64,000 nucleotides of DNA. It comes from Strigamia acuminata. Its lineage: Eukaryota > Arthropoda > Chilopoda > Geophilomorpha > Linotaeniidae. Positions 21,318 to 32,163 of this stretch are shown here, one piece after another. Each line of letters begins with the position of its first letter. Positions within the stretch are counted from its first letter, which is position 1. The translations under genes were made by a program, and so were the position numbers. The notes beneath the pieces are model-generated. The model did not search any database. It saw only the letters and a list, made by a program, of their open reading frames with translations, and had not been told where the DNA came from. Where the stretch lies: positions 61,885,369-61,949,368 of the forward strand of contig OX442314.1 in NCBI GenBank assembly GCA_949358305.1, given 5' to 3'.

Positions 21318-21820
21318 TGTTACGTGGCTAAATGGGGATTGATTTAGTCCTACGTGACATGAAGTTAATCAAGAATGACACAGGGTTTTATATGTAAAAT
21401 GCCGATTGGCTTTATTATTCAAAGTCGGACATTTACTCATGTAAATGTTCGGTCAACAGCTCTTATTACATTTGTTCATTTATTGATCTTAAAATATAAA
21501 TCATTCACTCAATTCAAATAAATAACTAAATAAGGATGATGCTGTTGTCAATTCAATTCAGTTTAGGAAACCTAGTCCTGCCTGACCGTCAACCGGCTGG
21601 CAGTAGTAGGTGAAGGTAACAGTTTGAGAATCAAAAGAGATCTGAGCTCTCTGGCTTAATCAACTCACTAAGTAAACTCCTATTCCCCCTATCAACTAAG
21701 TTGAACGGTCTGTGCATCTAATTAGGTGCACAGCGCCGTCTAGTGAGAATTCATTGCATTAAATGCCTAAACAGAGCGAGCAGAGCCAGCCGATACACGG
21801 TACGGCTCTACCGCGTAACA
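21318..21820 (-). mobile_element. Element 2 3' LTR
   Basis: Left copy of the 503-bp repeat, offset 7,165 bases from the right copy. I saw no differences between the two. The identity suggests a recent insertion. Confidence 0.92.
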
Positions 21821-21839
21821 GCCCCCCCCCTTTAATTTT
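21821..21839 (-). other. Element 2 polypurine tract
   Basis: The minus strand reads AAATTAAAGGGGGGGGGC directly before the 3' LTR. Confidence 0.8.
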
Positions 21840-22663
21840 TTCGGTCTCTCGAAAAACAATGAATTGTTCTAACTAACGCATCTCCTTTCACATTAAAAAA
21901 AATTCAAATCATAAACTCAATTTTACAATTTTGAGAATCTCTTTTTATCATCCTTATTTTTACAAAAATATAATATGATACACTTTTCAATGTTTATAAA
22001 TGTCATAGTCACTTTTTATTACACTTTTACATTGGAAACAATATTCAAAGTTTAAAATTAAATAAAATTAACACTTTTCATCAATGATAACACTTTTTGG
22101 TTTTTTTCTTTGTTTTATATTACTTTTTTTTTCAGTTTTCAATTTTCTATAAAATAAAAAAAACACACACAAAAAAAAAAATGTTCAAAGTTCGTGTTGA
22201 TTTTACACTTATTCACTTAAAGAAGTTAAAGTTCACTTCACTCTCCTCCTTCCGCTTGATCTTTCTTATCTTTTTCCTTGATCAATTCGAATGGGAGAAT
22301 TTCAAAATTTTCACAAAATCATTCCAATTTCCATTCATTATTTCATTTAACATTTCATGTTGCACTAAATTACACTAAATTTAACAATTCTTCAACTAAT
22401 TAGTCACTTGATAATATATGCACACACTAAAATTTCATTTCGAAGATTTAACACAATTATTTAAGCCTAAATTTCCATTTCGCGATGTTATTTTCTCACA
22501 AAATTCGCGATAGATTCGTTTCGTTTTTAAGCTATTTGTTCGCCAAATTCGTTCAAAATCCACTCTTTTCACTTACGGAATCACACACAAATCAACTGCT
22601 GCTGTTATTAATGCTTTAGGTTTCTTTGAGTCACACAGTAAACCCGGTTCGTCTCAGAAAACC
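21840..22663 (-). other. Element 2 3' untranslated region
   Basis: About 820 bases of very AT-rich DNA between the pol stop and the polypurine tract. No reading frame with recognisable content; there is no env or accessory gene here. Confidence 0.65.
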
Positions 22664-25600
22664 TTAACACAATCCACTGTAGTCACGACGAGCCTGTTTG
22701 CGAAGGCGACGTGACCGGAAACTCTCGATTTCAGGTGGCGACGCGTCATCGACTGCGTCAGCGACACCTGTCGGCGGTTTTCGCAATTGATTTTCTTTGT
22801 TTTTCCGTTCGTCTTCGTTTTGCCATCTTTCCATAATTTCTTTCGGTCCATAGAGCGCTTTTAATCGCTCCTTTTCACTTGGAATTGGGAAATTTGACGT
22901 TTTTATTGCATTTTCTTCAGGTTCAAAGAGTGTTTTTAACGAAATCTGATCGTCATCGCTAATGAATCGTTCTTTAGCGATTGGAATTGGCGAAATTGAT
23001 GTGTTTTCTTCAATTTCTTGTTGTTTTTCACTTTGTGTTGCAGTTTCATCAGCAAATGTGACTTTTTTAGCTGTCAATTCTTCTAATATCTCCGCTGGAA
23101 TTTCTTCTCTGGGTTTATACGGTTTTAATCGTTCAATGTTAACAATATCTGTTTTCTTTCCATTTGAACTTCTAATTTCGTAGTCATTTGGCGCGGTTCT
23201 TCTTACTATTTCGTATGGGCCTGAGAACTGTGGTAGGAGTTTTTCACTTAACCCAACTTTTCTATTGGGTGTTTTGAGATATACTAATTCTCCTGGGTCA
23301 AATTCCACATGGACTCGGCCTTGATCGAATCTTTTCCTGCTTTTTTCTCCTTGCCACTCCAACCTTTCATTTGCTATCTTCCTAGCTTCTCTGATGAATT
23401 TTGAGGTTCGCAAGGTAAATTCTTTTTGAGGTAAGTTGAGGTTTACGTCCACGTTCAAATCAACTTCATATCCTTTCAAAAGATAATAAGGTGTATATCC
23501 TGTCGTCTCGTGCACACCGGTATTATACGAGAAAAGCAAAAATGGCAAAAAATCATCCCAGTCCCTCTGGTCCTTATCAACGTAAATTTGCAACATTTTT
23601 GCAAACGTCGCATTAAAACGCTCAGTAAGTCCATTGGTCCTTGGATGGTACCCTGAAGTGGTTTTGTGTAGGGCTTTAAACATATTTGATACTTCTTCCA
23701 CCATTTTGTTCCTGTATTCTGTGCCTCTATCGCTCAGGATTTCTCTCGGACTGCCTTCCTTCAACATCAACTCATAAAGCAAGGTTCTAGCTGCTTCCAA
23801 CGCTGTTGATGCTGGAGCTGCTCTAGCAATCACTGTCCGCGACAAATAATCTGTCATTACGAAAACATACTTGTTACCCTTGTCGGAGGTCGGAAAACTT
23901 CCCAGTGTATCGATTCCAATCCTCTCAAAAGGCTTAGATATTGTAGACCACGGCTGCATTAAACCTTTTGGCGCTGTTGTCATTGATTTCGAGCTCGCGC
24001 AATGTGGACAAGAAAGTACGTAATTTCTAACGTCTTTATATATCCGGGGCCAGAAGAATCTTGTTCTCATTCTCTTCCATGTTTTGTTTAGGCCCAAGTG
24101 AGCACCCGTCAGTCCGTCATGCATTTCCTGAAGTACGTCAGTTTTTAGATGCTGCGGAACATATAACAGATTTACTTCCGTGTCTAGGGAATTCAAAGAA
24201 TTTTTCTTCCTAAACAACACATTGTCGAGAAGAACGAACTGCTTTAGAGGACGTCTTCTCTTCTTCGGAAGTTGCTCTACTTGATTCATTGCGGTGATCA
24301 ATTCCAGTAGCTTCTTGTCCTTACGCTGCTCAGCAGGAAGGTCGAGCTGTTCGAGTAAAAGTGAGGGAACTATTTCGTTTTCTTCCTCGCTTAAATCTTC
24401 TGGAATTCTACTCAAGGCGTCGGCATCTTTGTGCGCTTTTCCGCTCTTGTAGATCACATCGAAATCAAAGTCTACTAGCTGTAGGCTCTATCTAGCTAGT
24501 CTGCCATTGGGGTTTTTGACTGATTTTAGCCATTGGAGTGCCGAATGGTCTGTAATTATCTGGAACTTCTTACCATACAGATAAGGTCGGTACTTTTCAA
24601 TTCCAAACAGAATGGCCAGACATTCCCTTTCTGTGGCTGTGTAATTCTGTTCTGCTTGGCTGAGAAGTCTGCTGGCATAAGCTATCACATGTTCTTGTTT
24701 GTTTATCTTCTGTTTCAACACTGCTCCCAGACCATATGCGCTCGCGTCTGTCGATACCATGAAGGGTTCTTCAAAATTAGGGTGCGCAAGCACTGGCACG
24801 GTGATAAGGGCGGTCCTCAATGTTTTGAAGGCCTTGTCATGAGGTGGGCCCCAATCAAATTTCTCGTCCTTCTTCGTCAAATTGACTAAGGGCTTGGATA
24901 TGTCCGCAAAACCTGGAATGAACTTCCTGTAATACGAACAGAGCCCTATGAATCCTCGAAGAAGTTTGAGGTTAGTAGGAACTGGAAACTTAGCTACGGA
25001 TTCCAGATTCCTAGGGTCTGGTGATATACCCTCAGAGTCCACGACATGTCCCAAATACTTGATGGTGTTCGTCCCAAATGTGCACTTGCTCAACTTCACC
25101 TTTAAGTTAGATTGTCTAAGCTTGTCGAAAACGTTGTCTAGATCTTTCAAATGCTGATCGAATGTTTTAGAGAAAATGATAAGGTCGTCAATGTACGCTA
25201 TACAAACTTTGCCTAGGAGGTTGCCTAAAACTTTGTTCATTAGCTTTTGAAAAGCTGCTGGACTATTGCATAATCCCATTCCTAGGACGTTAAACTCAAA
25301 ATGTCCGCTTGAAGTGGTAAACGCTGTTTTTTCACGATCTTGTTCATCTATTTCGACTTGATAATATCCTTGAATAAGATCCATCATGGAGAAGAACTGT
25401 GCACCTGCCAGCTGATCTAAAGTGTCATCTATTCTTGGCAATGGGTACACCATTTTCTTTGTTATCGCATTCAAACGTCTCCAATCAACGCAAAATCTCC
25501 ACTTACCATCTCTTTTCTTTATTAGCAATACAGGCGCGCTCCAGGGACTTTCTGATTCCCTTATCACTCCCATATCAAGCAATTTCTTTGTTTCCTCTGC

Positions 25601-26608
25601 TTCGACTTCTTTTTCCTTCATAGAACGACGATACGGTTGCAAATGTATTGGGTCATGGTCTCCAGTATCGATTTTATGCTTATACACTTGAACTCTTCCC
25701 AAATCCTTATCAGAAACAGCAAATCTGTCTTGATTCTTTTGAAGAAGTTGTCGCATTTGCTCTTGTTGGTCTTTATTCATTTTGTCTTTTGCTATTGAGG
25801 AGTCAAAGTCAAAACAGTGTACCTGTTTTTCATCAAACACCCCAACATCAACCACATAATAAGCTTTTGCGATTGCTGACTTCTCCTTTAGAAAGACTGT
25901 CTTCTTGGTTGGGTTAGCCACTCGAATGATGCCTTTTCCGTTCTTGAAATCTGTTAAAGTTTTACAACCTATCACAGCAAATCTATCAGTAACATTATGC
26001 AATGGTTGTACAAACATGTCCAATGTTATTGCTTTATTCAAATAGATGGGAACAATGCACTCATGCATTGGTGGAATTGTGATGTTCTTCATTACCCTCG
26101 CAACATAATTCTGATCAACAAAAGTTTTATTCATTGGAAATGACACTTCCTTTTCACTAGTTCGGCCCACAAAGATTTTTTGTTTGTCGTAGTCTAATAC
26201 GCACTTCGCGAACAGCATGAATGGGTCACTTAGCAGTAGTTCATAATGAAATCCTTTAACAATCAGGACCTCGATCCTGTATGTTAATTCACCAATTGTA
26301 ATGTTCATCTTGGTTTTTCCCATTGGAGTCACAAGTTCTCCGCTTAACCCTTGCAATCGAATGTTTGGGCTGGGCGGGTAATTCAACTGTAAAGCTTCAG
26401 CAAGCTCTTCGCTAATAATATTGCGTTTTCCTCCAGTGTCCATAACTGCCTTGACTTCCATGTTGTCCACTATTACTGGAATTTCCAATAGAGATTCTGA
26501 AATGTTCATTTCGACTACGATTATCTTCTCTCTTCTATTCTTTCTTTTTTTCTTTGGATGACAACATCTTCCTTGTTGATGGTGACATCTTCTTTGTGGC
26601 CGACCCAC
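22664..26608 (-). pseudogene. pol: Element 2 Pol polyprotein with one in-frame stop
   Basis: The Pol frame is open from a GTG at 26608 (-1 relative to Gag) to 22664, with one TAG at 24490-24488. The first part holds the protease (DTGG at residues 57-60), the reverse transcriptase (RFCVDWRRLN, DLIQGYYQVE, YIDD) and the start of RNase H (STDASAYGLG). The stop falls just after GRLAR, where Gypsy RNase H normally has a tryptophan. The same frame continues with the RNase H end (ADALSR) and integrase: zinc-binding H-x-H and C-x2-C, then the catalytic D, D and E in GIDTLG, LSDRGTEY and TERFNATF, and a GPY/F motif (GPYEIV). A single nonsense change is the simplest reading. Stop readthrough is possible but less likely because the site lies inside a conserved domain. 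Confidence 0.88.
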
Positions 26609-27939
26609 TAGTTTTCCTTTTCTTGTTGATCTTGTTGTGGGTTCTGCTTAGGATTAGGGTTAGTTTTACCACCCCCTTGTGTCCTTTTCTTCTTAAACCA
26701 CCTTCTATTGTTTGGGTTCCCTCTATTTTCTTGAGATTGTTGCTCCTGTGGCGCTGATGTGTTATGTTCACAACCATAACGATGCCAACATCCACATGAA
26801 CGCGTTGTTGTCGGACTGCTATTTGACCGCTGTCTACCTCTATTATATCTACCTCTAAAGTTCTGTCCGCGCTGCGATGCTGGAATATACCACTCGCCTT
26901 GTATGAATAATGGAACCGATTGTTGTGGCTCTACTGACTCACTCACGAGCTTTTGCTGTTTTAATTTGATATTTTCAGCTAATAACTCGGCGTAGCTTAC
27001 TGGGGATCCCCCTGTTCCAGACAGTATACCTGTTGTCGTAGGGTTCACCTTTTCATCTACAACTTTTTTGAACATTGTGAGCAGTAGATCCGCTGGTTCT
27101 TCTGTTTTGTGACTTTCATACAATTTAAGTCTCTGTTCCATTTCTTCTAACGTCGATGGAAATACTGTTATCATCATCTTCTGCATTGCAGGCTTCAAAC
27201 CTTGGTAAACATAATTTATTTTCTGAGTTTCAGTCATTTCTGGTAGAATAAACGCACATTCGGCCAAGACTTTCTTCATGAAGGCATCTGCTGTACCCTC
27301 TTTATGTTTCATGAAGTGGAGAGTATTGTAAACGTTTTCTTGGCTTCTTCTAAATTTTTTCTCGATCTGTGGTTTCCAATCCGTCCATTTCCATGTCGGA
27401 TTCTTCTTTAGTTGTTCCACAAACCATGCCAATCCATCAGTCTTTAAAGCTAATGCTAGATGTTTTACTCTCTCATCATCTGTTCCTATTGTAGCTTCAT
27501 ATGCCACTAGCCATTGGTCAATGTTGCCTTTTTCTGTATCGTAAGTGACGACTGGTCGCTTCTGCACTACCAAACTCTTCAGTAAGTCGGTCAATACGTC
27601 CGTTGGAGTCTGTGATGATGTCATTTTTGGAAAATTTGGTTCAATTGGTATTGGAACTGGTTTAGTCTTTACTGGTGTAAATGTCTTTATTATTTCTTCT
27701 AAACCTTTTTGTGGAATTAATTTTATTAACGGAGTAGCGAAATCCAACTTCTGTAGGATTGATTGAGGTTGAGATCGGACTTCTTTATCTTCCTTCTGAG
27801 CTTCAGTGTCAGATTCGGATTTAGCGTTTTTACTTTTCCTAGTGGTGATATTCTTCAAATTTGGCCCAGGTAACTGCAGATCCTGCAGATCCTGAAGGTT
27901 ATCCAAGTTGAATTGTGACAATTTCACTGGCTTATCCAC
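26608..27939 (-). CDS. gag: Element 2 Gag
   Basis: An open frame of 443 codons ending at TAG 26610-26608. It opens at a GTG, preceded by a stop, and the first ATG lies at residue 106 (27624), inside the sequence rather than at its head. Translation may start at a non-ATG codon or at that ATG. Capsid-like words are IDQWLVAYEATIG, LALKTDGLAWFV and EGTADAFMKKVL. The C-terminal quarter is basic with RGRYNRGRQR and a cysteine/histidine cluster (CGCWHRYGCEH) that is not a standard CCHC knuckle. The tail is Q/N-rich. It should form the particle and bind RNA. A GGAAAAC precedes the stop and could support -1 slippage, but it is not a canonical heptamer. Confidence 0.83.
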   Translation of the reverse strand: MDKPVKLSQFNLDNLQDLQDLQLPGPNLKNITTRKSKNAKSESDTEAQKEDKEVRSQPQSILQKLDFATPLIKLIPQKGLEEIIKTFTPVKTKPVPIPIEPNFPKMTSSQTPTDVLTDLLKSLVVQKRPVVTYDTEKGNIDQWLVAYEATIGTDDERVKHLALALKTDGLAWFVEQLKKNPTWKWTDWKPQIEKKFRRSQENVYNTLHFMKHKEGTADAFMKKVLAECAFILPEMTETQKINYVYQGLKPAMQKMMITVFPSTLEEMEQRLKLYESHKTEEPADLLLTMFKKVVDEKVNPTTTGILSGTGGSPVSYAELLAENIKLKQQKLVSESVEPQQSVPLFIQGEWYIPASQRGQNFRGRYNRGRQRSNSSPTTTRSCGCWHRYGCEHNTSAPQEQQSQENRGNPNNRRWFKKKRTQGGGKTNPNPKQNPQQDQQEKEN

Positions 27940-27951
27940 ACTGAAGCCTTA

Positions 27952-28468
27952 TATTGCACTTTTTTATTCACTTCACTAGCACTAATCTCTTTCTAAACAC
28001 TGAATACACTAACACGAATTCATTACCTGAAAACTTAAAGTGTTATTAGCATATAATACATAAATATTACACTCAAAATTACAAAGAAAATAATCCATCA
28101 ATAACATTTCAAAACAATTTTTCAATTCCTATAAATTCACAAAATTTCCTGTAAATAAATATCAAAATTAGTATTTATACACTATATATTTTATTTATTC
28201 TAAATATAACAATTGTAAATCAATTAATTAATCCCTAATAAACAATTAAACTCTATTTTCATTTCCAAAATGCAAATTATTTCACACAATGACATTAAAT
28301 ATTCAAGCTGTGACTTCACTTGTTTTTACCAACTCTGAGTCATTCAAGATAATTGCTATAAAATCAGCAATTTTCAAGTTTTTATTTCTAGATTTTTATT
28401 AAATTATTTTGGCAATTTTAATCCAATTTTAATGGGATTTTAAATCTAAACGGGCTACAATCGAGACC
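27952..28468 (-). other. Element 2 5' leader
   Basis: About 520 AT-rich bases between the primer site and the Gag frame. No reading frame or clear structure. Confidence 0.6.
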
Positions 28469-28480
28469 GCATCTCCACCA
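28469..28480 (-). other. Primer binding site, tRNA-Ala-like
   Basis: Twelve bases complementary to the 3' end GCATCTCCACCA of eukaryotic tRNA-Ala, two bases from the 5' LTR. The match stops after 12 bases, so the primer identity is likely but not certain. Confidence 0.6.
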
Positions 28481-28482
28481 GT

Positions 28483-28985
28483 TGTTACGTGGCTAAATGG
28501 GGATTGATTTAGTCCTACGTGACATGAAGTTAATCAAGAATGACACAGGGTTTTATATGTAAAATGCCGATTGGCTTTATTATTCAAAGTCGGACATTTA
28601 CTCATGTAAATGTTCGGTCAACAGCTCTTATTACATTTGTTCATTTATTGATCTTAAAATATAAATCATTCACTCAATTCAAATAAATAACTAAATAAGG
28701 ATGATGCTGTTGTCAATTCAATTCAGTTTAGGAAACCTAGTCCTGCCTGACCGTCAACCGGCTGGCAGTAGTAGGTGAAGGTAACAGTTTGAGAATCAAA
28801 AGAGATCTGAGCTCTCTGGCTTAATCAACTCACTAAGTAAACTCCTATTCCCCCTATCAACTAAGTTGAACGGTCTGTGCATCTAATTAGGTGCACAGCG
28901 CCGTCTAGTGAGAATTCATTGCATTAAATGCCTAAACAGAGCGAGCAGAGCCAGCCGATACACGGTACGGCTCTACCGCGTAACA
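28483..28985 (-). mobile_element. Element 2 5' LTR
   Basis: Right copy of the 503-bp repeat, followed by the second ATAG. It should carry the promoter of the minus-strand transcript. Confidence 0.92.
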
Positions 28986-28989
28986 ATAG

Positions 28990-29620
28990 CATGCCTGGTG
29001 TAAAAAAAAGAACACAGCAGTTTATTCACTTTCTACTCACATTTAAGGTTTCTTAAAATATACCATCCTTCTAACACGAATATCAACCTAGTGGGCATAA
29101 CAAATACCATACGAGTAATCGGAAGCACATGTAAGACCCTGAAAATTATGTGACAATTTTGATGTAACAACATAATTTTTGATAAATATTGCATGTGCTA
29201 CAGTAACTGAAATGCACCAAGTTTACAATACAATCTCTTTTCAAAAATTGGCAATTATTACCAGTTTTTGTATATTTGTAACCATTACAAAAGAATTTCT
29301 CTCACCATAACAAATGGAGTAAGGTCAATATTTTTCAAACTGCAAGACAGACAGTGATAAAAGTGGTACAGAAACAAGAAGAATGTTTGGATACTTTAAT
29401 AACAGCAAACTAAGGTATTTAGAAACAAAGAACACATGCAGAGTAAAACAACATGCAGTAAAATTATTTTTAACAAATTCAGCTACAAAAATATAGTTAG
29501 GTAGGAGTATTGTATATGTGCTAGAATGCTCAGATATTAAAACTTATACTGAGGAACTGAGTGAAATTTGTGCCTATTTTACCCTCTACAATTTACAATT
29601 TAGATTTTTGAATCTTTCAC
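28990..29620 (-). other. Intronic DNA of the aldehyde oxidase pseudogene
   Basis: AT-rich sequence between the element 2 insertion and the next recognisable exon. I see no gene. Together with 21264-21313 it forms the intron that received element 2. Confidence 0.6.
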
Positions 29621-30735
29621 AAAACGTGCACACAAATCAATGTTGCTGTTGAAACAAGCATCAATCAATTCAGCCCAAGAAGCACTTTTAATTTCATCCC
29701 GAATTGGTTGAATTCGTTTCAATAAAATTTTGCAGCATTCAGCCACTGCCTGCAACAGAAATCATAATATCAATTATAAACAGTCAGAATGATTATCGCA
29801 GCATTATTACCATACAGTTCACTACTTGTGTTTGCAACTGTGGGAGACGAATTCGGGTTAATAAAACTATTTGCTGGTAGCACAACTACCGAATCAAATT
29901 GCACGCCCAACGTATAAGCACAAACTTGAGCAACCTAATACAGGTTTTTAAAAAATTACTAGTTTTCATTTCCAGTATACTTGTACGTATGAACAGTGCA
30001 TTCTGCTTTTTTCTGTTTTTTTTTTCTTTCTTCTGTTTTTCTTTTATCACTTTCTTTATGACTTTTTTTTTCTTTTCTTTATTTTTTCTTTTCTTTTCTT
30101 TTCTTTAATTTTATTTTATTTCATAATATTATTATTATGAGAAACAGTTTTAGCAGCAGGCTATTGGCTTCTGATTTAATTACACAGCTGTCTCCCTGTC
30201 TTGACAGAGTTATGTTTGGAACACACTATTTAAAAAGTTCCTTGTCCACTTTCAATACCATCATGTGCGACTTGCACAGAACCATCATCATTAAAAATGC
30301 TTACAGTAGCATGAAAAGTGGCACTGTAAAAACCAACATTATATTTTAAGGGCACAATTGCAATGCCTTTCTTTTTCCAAGCACTTTCCTAGAACAAATT
30401 GTGAAAATAGAAGTGGTAAATTAATTATTATATGGATTTAAGAACCTTATTAAAATCAGCAATTAATTTCAGCCTCTTCTCAAATTCGGATGACACTTTC
30501 AATTGAGCGATAATATCTTGTAATTCCGGTGAATTAGAATCATTCTAAAATACAGAAATCATGTTGATAATAAACTAATTCCAATCTATTGCTTCAAATT
30601 TTTACCTTATCAACTGCCATATTTATGCACTTTATATCTAAAAGTACTTTATTTAAAACCTTAGCAATCTGTTCCATTATAGTCTCAATTACAAAAACTC
30701 CTTTGGTACTTCCTGGACTACGGCAATAAGGTGCG
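29621..30735 (-). pseudogene. Aldehyde oxidase pseudogene, five upstream exons
   Basis: In transcription order the exons are about 30735-30606 (CRSPGSTKG, IETIMEQIA), 30544-30446 (SSEFEKRLKLIADFNK), 30388-30241 (GIAIVPLKYNVGF, GSVQVAHDGIESGQG), 29934-29811 (VAQVCAYTLGVQFD) and 29749-29621 (SWAELIDACF). Several borders fit GT-AG and the first two join in phase. The words match the molybdopterin-binding half of insect aldehyde oxidase. The exon after GQG and the 29749 exon do not join in phase, so some borders or reading frames have decayed. The 5' end is cut at about 30735 by Tc1-like sequence, so the iron-sulfur and FAD parts are missing. A pyrimidine-rich stretch (29998-30105) fills one intron. 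Confidence 0.82.
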
Positions 30736-31416
30736 GCACAAAAAATTATGAACACGTGAAATTTGTTTGTTTTGAAATGATCTCGTCATTTTATGGTTTT
30801 CTAACCTATTCCAATCGTTTTTTCACATCAAAATAAGCAAGAAACCTTATTTTTAACATGGAAACTTTTATTTTTCTCTCGTAATCAACTAAAATGAAAA
30901 AACACCCTGGTTCAAAAAATTATGAACAGTTGGTTAACAAAGATTTATGACAATGTAAGCAATGATTTAGTATCATTTAATACCAAATAAAGTTACCCTA
31001 CTTTAGTATAACTATGTACACCCTGTCTGACATGGAATTAATTAGTGATTTTAATGTGGTGTTAACATGGTCTCCGACGCATTTTCCATTTGACTGTAAA
31101 TAAAAATCAGTCTGCTCAAAAAATTGCTAATGAATTGAGTGTAAATGTATAAAATACCACATTTACTTGAGTTTTGAAGAAGAATGACAATAGTAAGTAG
31201 ATGAAAAAGAAGGCAAAACCACTCTTAAAAAAGAAGCACAAAGAAGACAGATTTTCGTGGGCCAAAAAATATCAAACCTGGGATGCAGAATGGAGAAAAA
31301 TAATTTTCTGTGATGAAAAAAGTTCCACCTTAATGACCCAGATGGCAATAAATACTATTGGCATAATTTAAATAAAGAAGAGGAGTATTTTTCAAAGGTC
31401 TTCTTCTTCTTCTTCA
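30736..31416 (+). pseudogene. Tc1/mariner-like transposon remnant
   Basis: The plus strand at about 31205-31400 encodes Tc1-type transposase words: KPLLKKKHKEDRFSWAKK, then WRKIIFCDEK, then in a shifted frame DPDGNKYYWH and KEEEYFSK. The shift falls in an A run just after the catalytic D-E, where one base appears missing. Earlier sequence (about 31105-31160) gives AQKIANELSVN, resembling the helix-turn-helix part. Copies of CAAAAAATTATGAACA at about 30740 and 30913 may be remains of the terminal repeat. It is broken, with no intact frame, and is truncated on the right at 31416 by the LTR-like block. It also cuts off the aldehyde oxidase pseudogene on its left. Confidence 0.65.
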
Positions 31417-32159
31417 TACCCAAATGAATACTAAATGTATGTAAATGACCAAGTAATTTATTCAATAGGCTTGAAGGCCTTAAAATACACTCAGTATAAA
31501 ACTAGAGTCGACTTGGTCAGAGTCGAACAAAGGATTTCTCAAGATGGCGTCGTCAGTTTCGCGTGGTCGAAGGGACAATGGCGGCGTCTCAAGTTGTCGT
31601 TAATTCGTCACGGATTCGTCGTTCACGGACGCGGTGAAATGCTCTTTCGAGTCTTCTATCCGTGCCTGTTGTCTAGGTTTTTGGTTTAGCGTTAGGCACA
31701 GGCCTCGTTTGGGAACTAGGGGTTCCTAACAAAGCACACGGACGCTTACTTTGGCGAATAATCGTATGGGCGATTATTCTGGGTGATTTCACAAGGGCTA
31801 TTCGCTTGCTTTCGCCGGAATAGCTCTCAAGTGACTTCGTGAGAGTTACAGTTTGCACTTTACTCAGCGATCTTCGATCAATCCTAACTTGTACTTGAAG
31901 TTGGCCTGACGGTGAGGTAGTTGCTGTGTTCTTGGTGTCGTTTGTGTAAGTTCTGCTTTTAGGCGGGAAACACAGCCTTTTATGCAGTGGGGTGAAGGGC
32001 CAACCAATGGGGGCTGACCACCAGCCGCTTCCTTTCCCTCGGGGCACACACCTGCCAGGGGGAGGCGGAGCCAACTCGGGGGGAATGACTCTTTAATCAT
32101 AGTGACTCAGAGGGCAAGTATCCGCCATGGGGGGACACTTATCCAACTGGGTCACCACA
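31417..32159 (-). mobile_element. LTR-like block, copy A
   Basis: A 743-bp sequence whose reverse complement begins TGTGGTGACCC and ends TTTGGGTA. A second copy lies in opposite orientation at 53784-54532. In element orientation a TATA-like CATAAAAGG sits in the first third, followed by a GTCAGAACTTACAC-like stretch. This would suit an LTR promoter. I find no target duplication and no internal region, so solo LTR is the best guess and another repeat type is possible. Confidence 0.5.
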
Positions 32160-32163
32160 CGTC

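Larger units (their letters stand above)
21318..28985 (-). mobile_element. Gypsy element 2, full-length LTR retrotransposon
   Basis: A 7.67-kb minus-strand Gypsy element. The two 503-bp LTRs (21318-21820, 28483-28985) look identical and begin TGTTACG and end CGTAACA, a perfect 7-bp inverted terminus. The target duplication ATAG lies at 21314-21317 and 28986-28989. Gag is at 27939-26608 and Pol at 26608-22664. Pol is interrupted by one in-frame TAG. It is inserted in an intron of the aldehyde oxidase pseudogene. Unlike elements 1 and 3 it has no accessory ORF. Confidence 0.93.
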
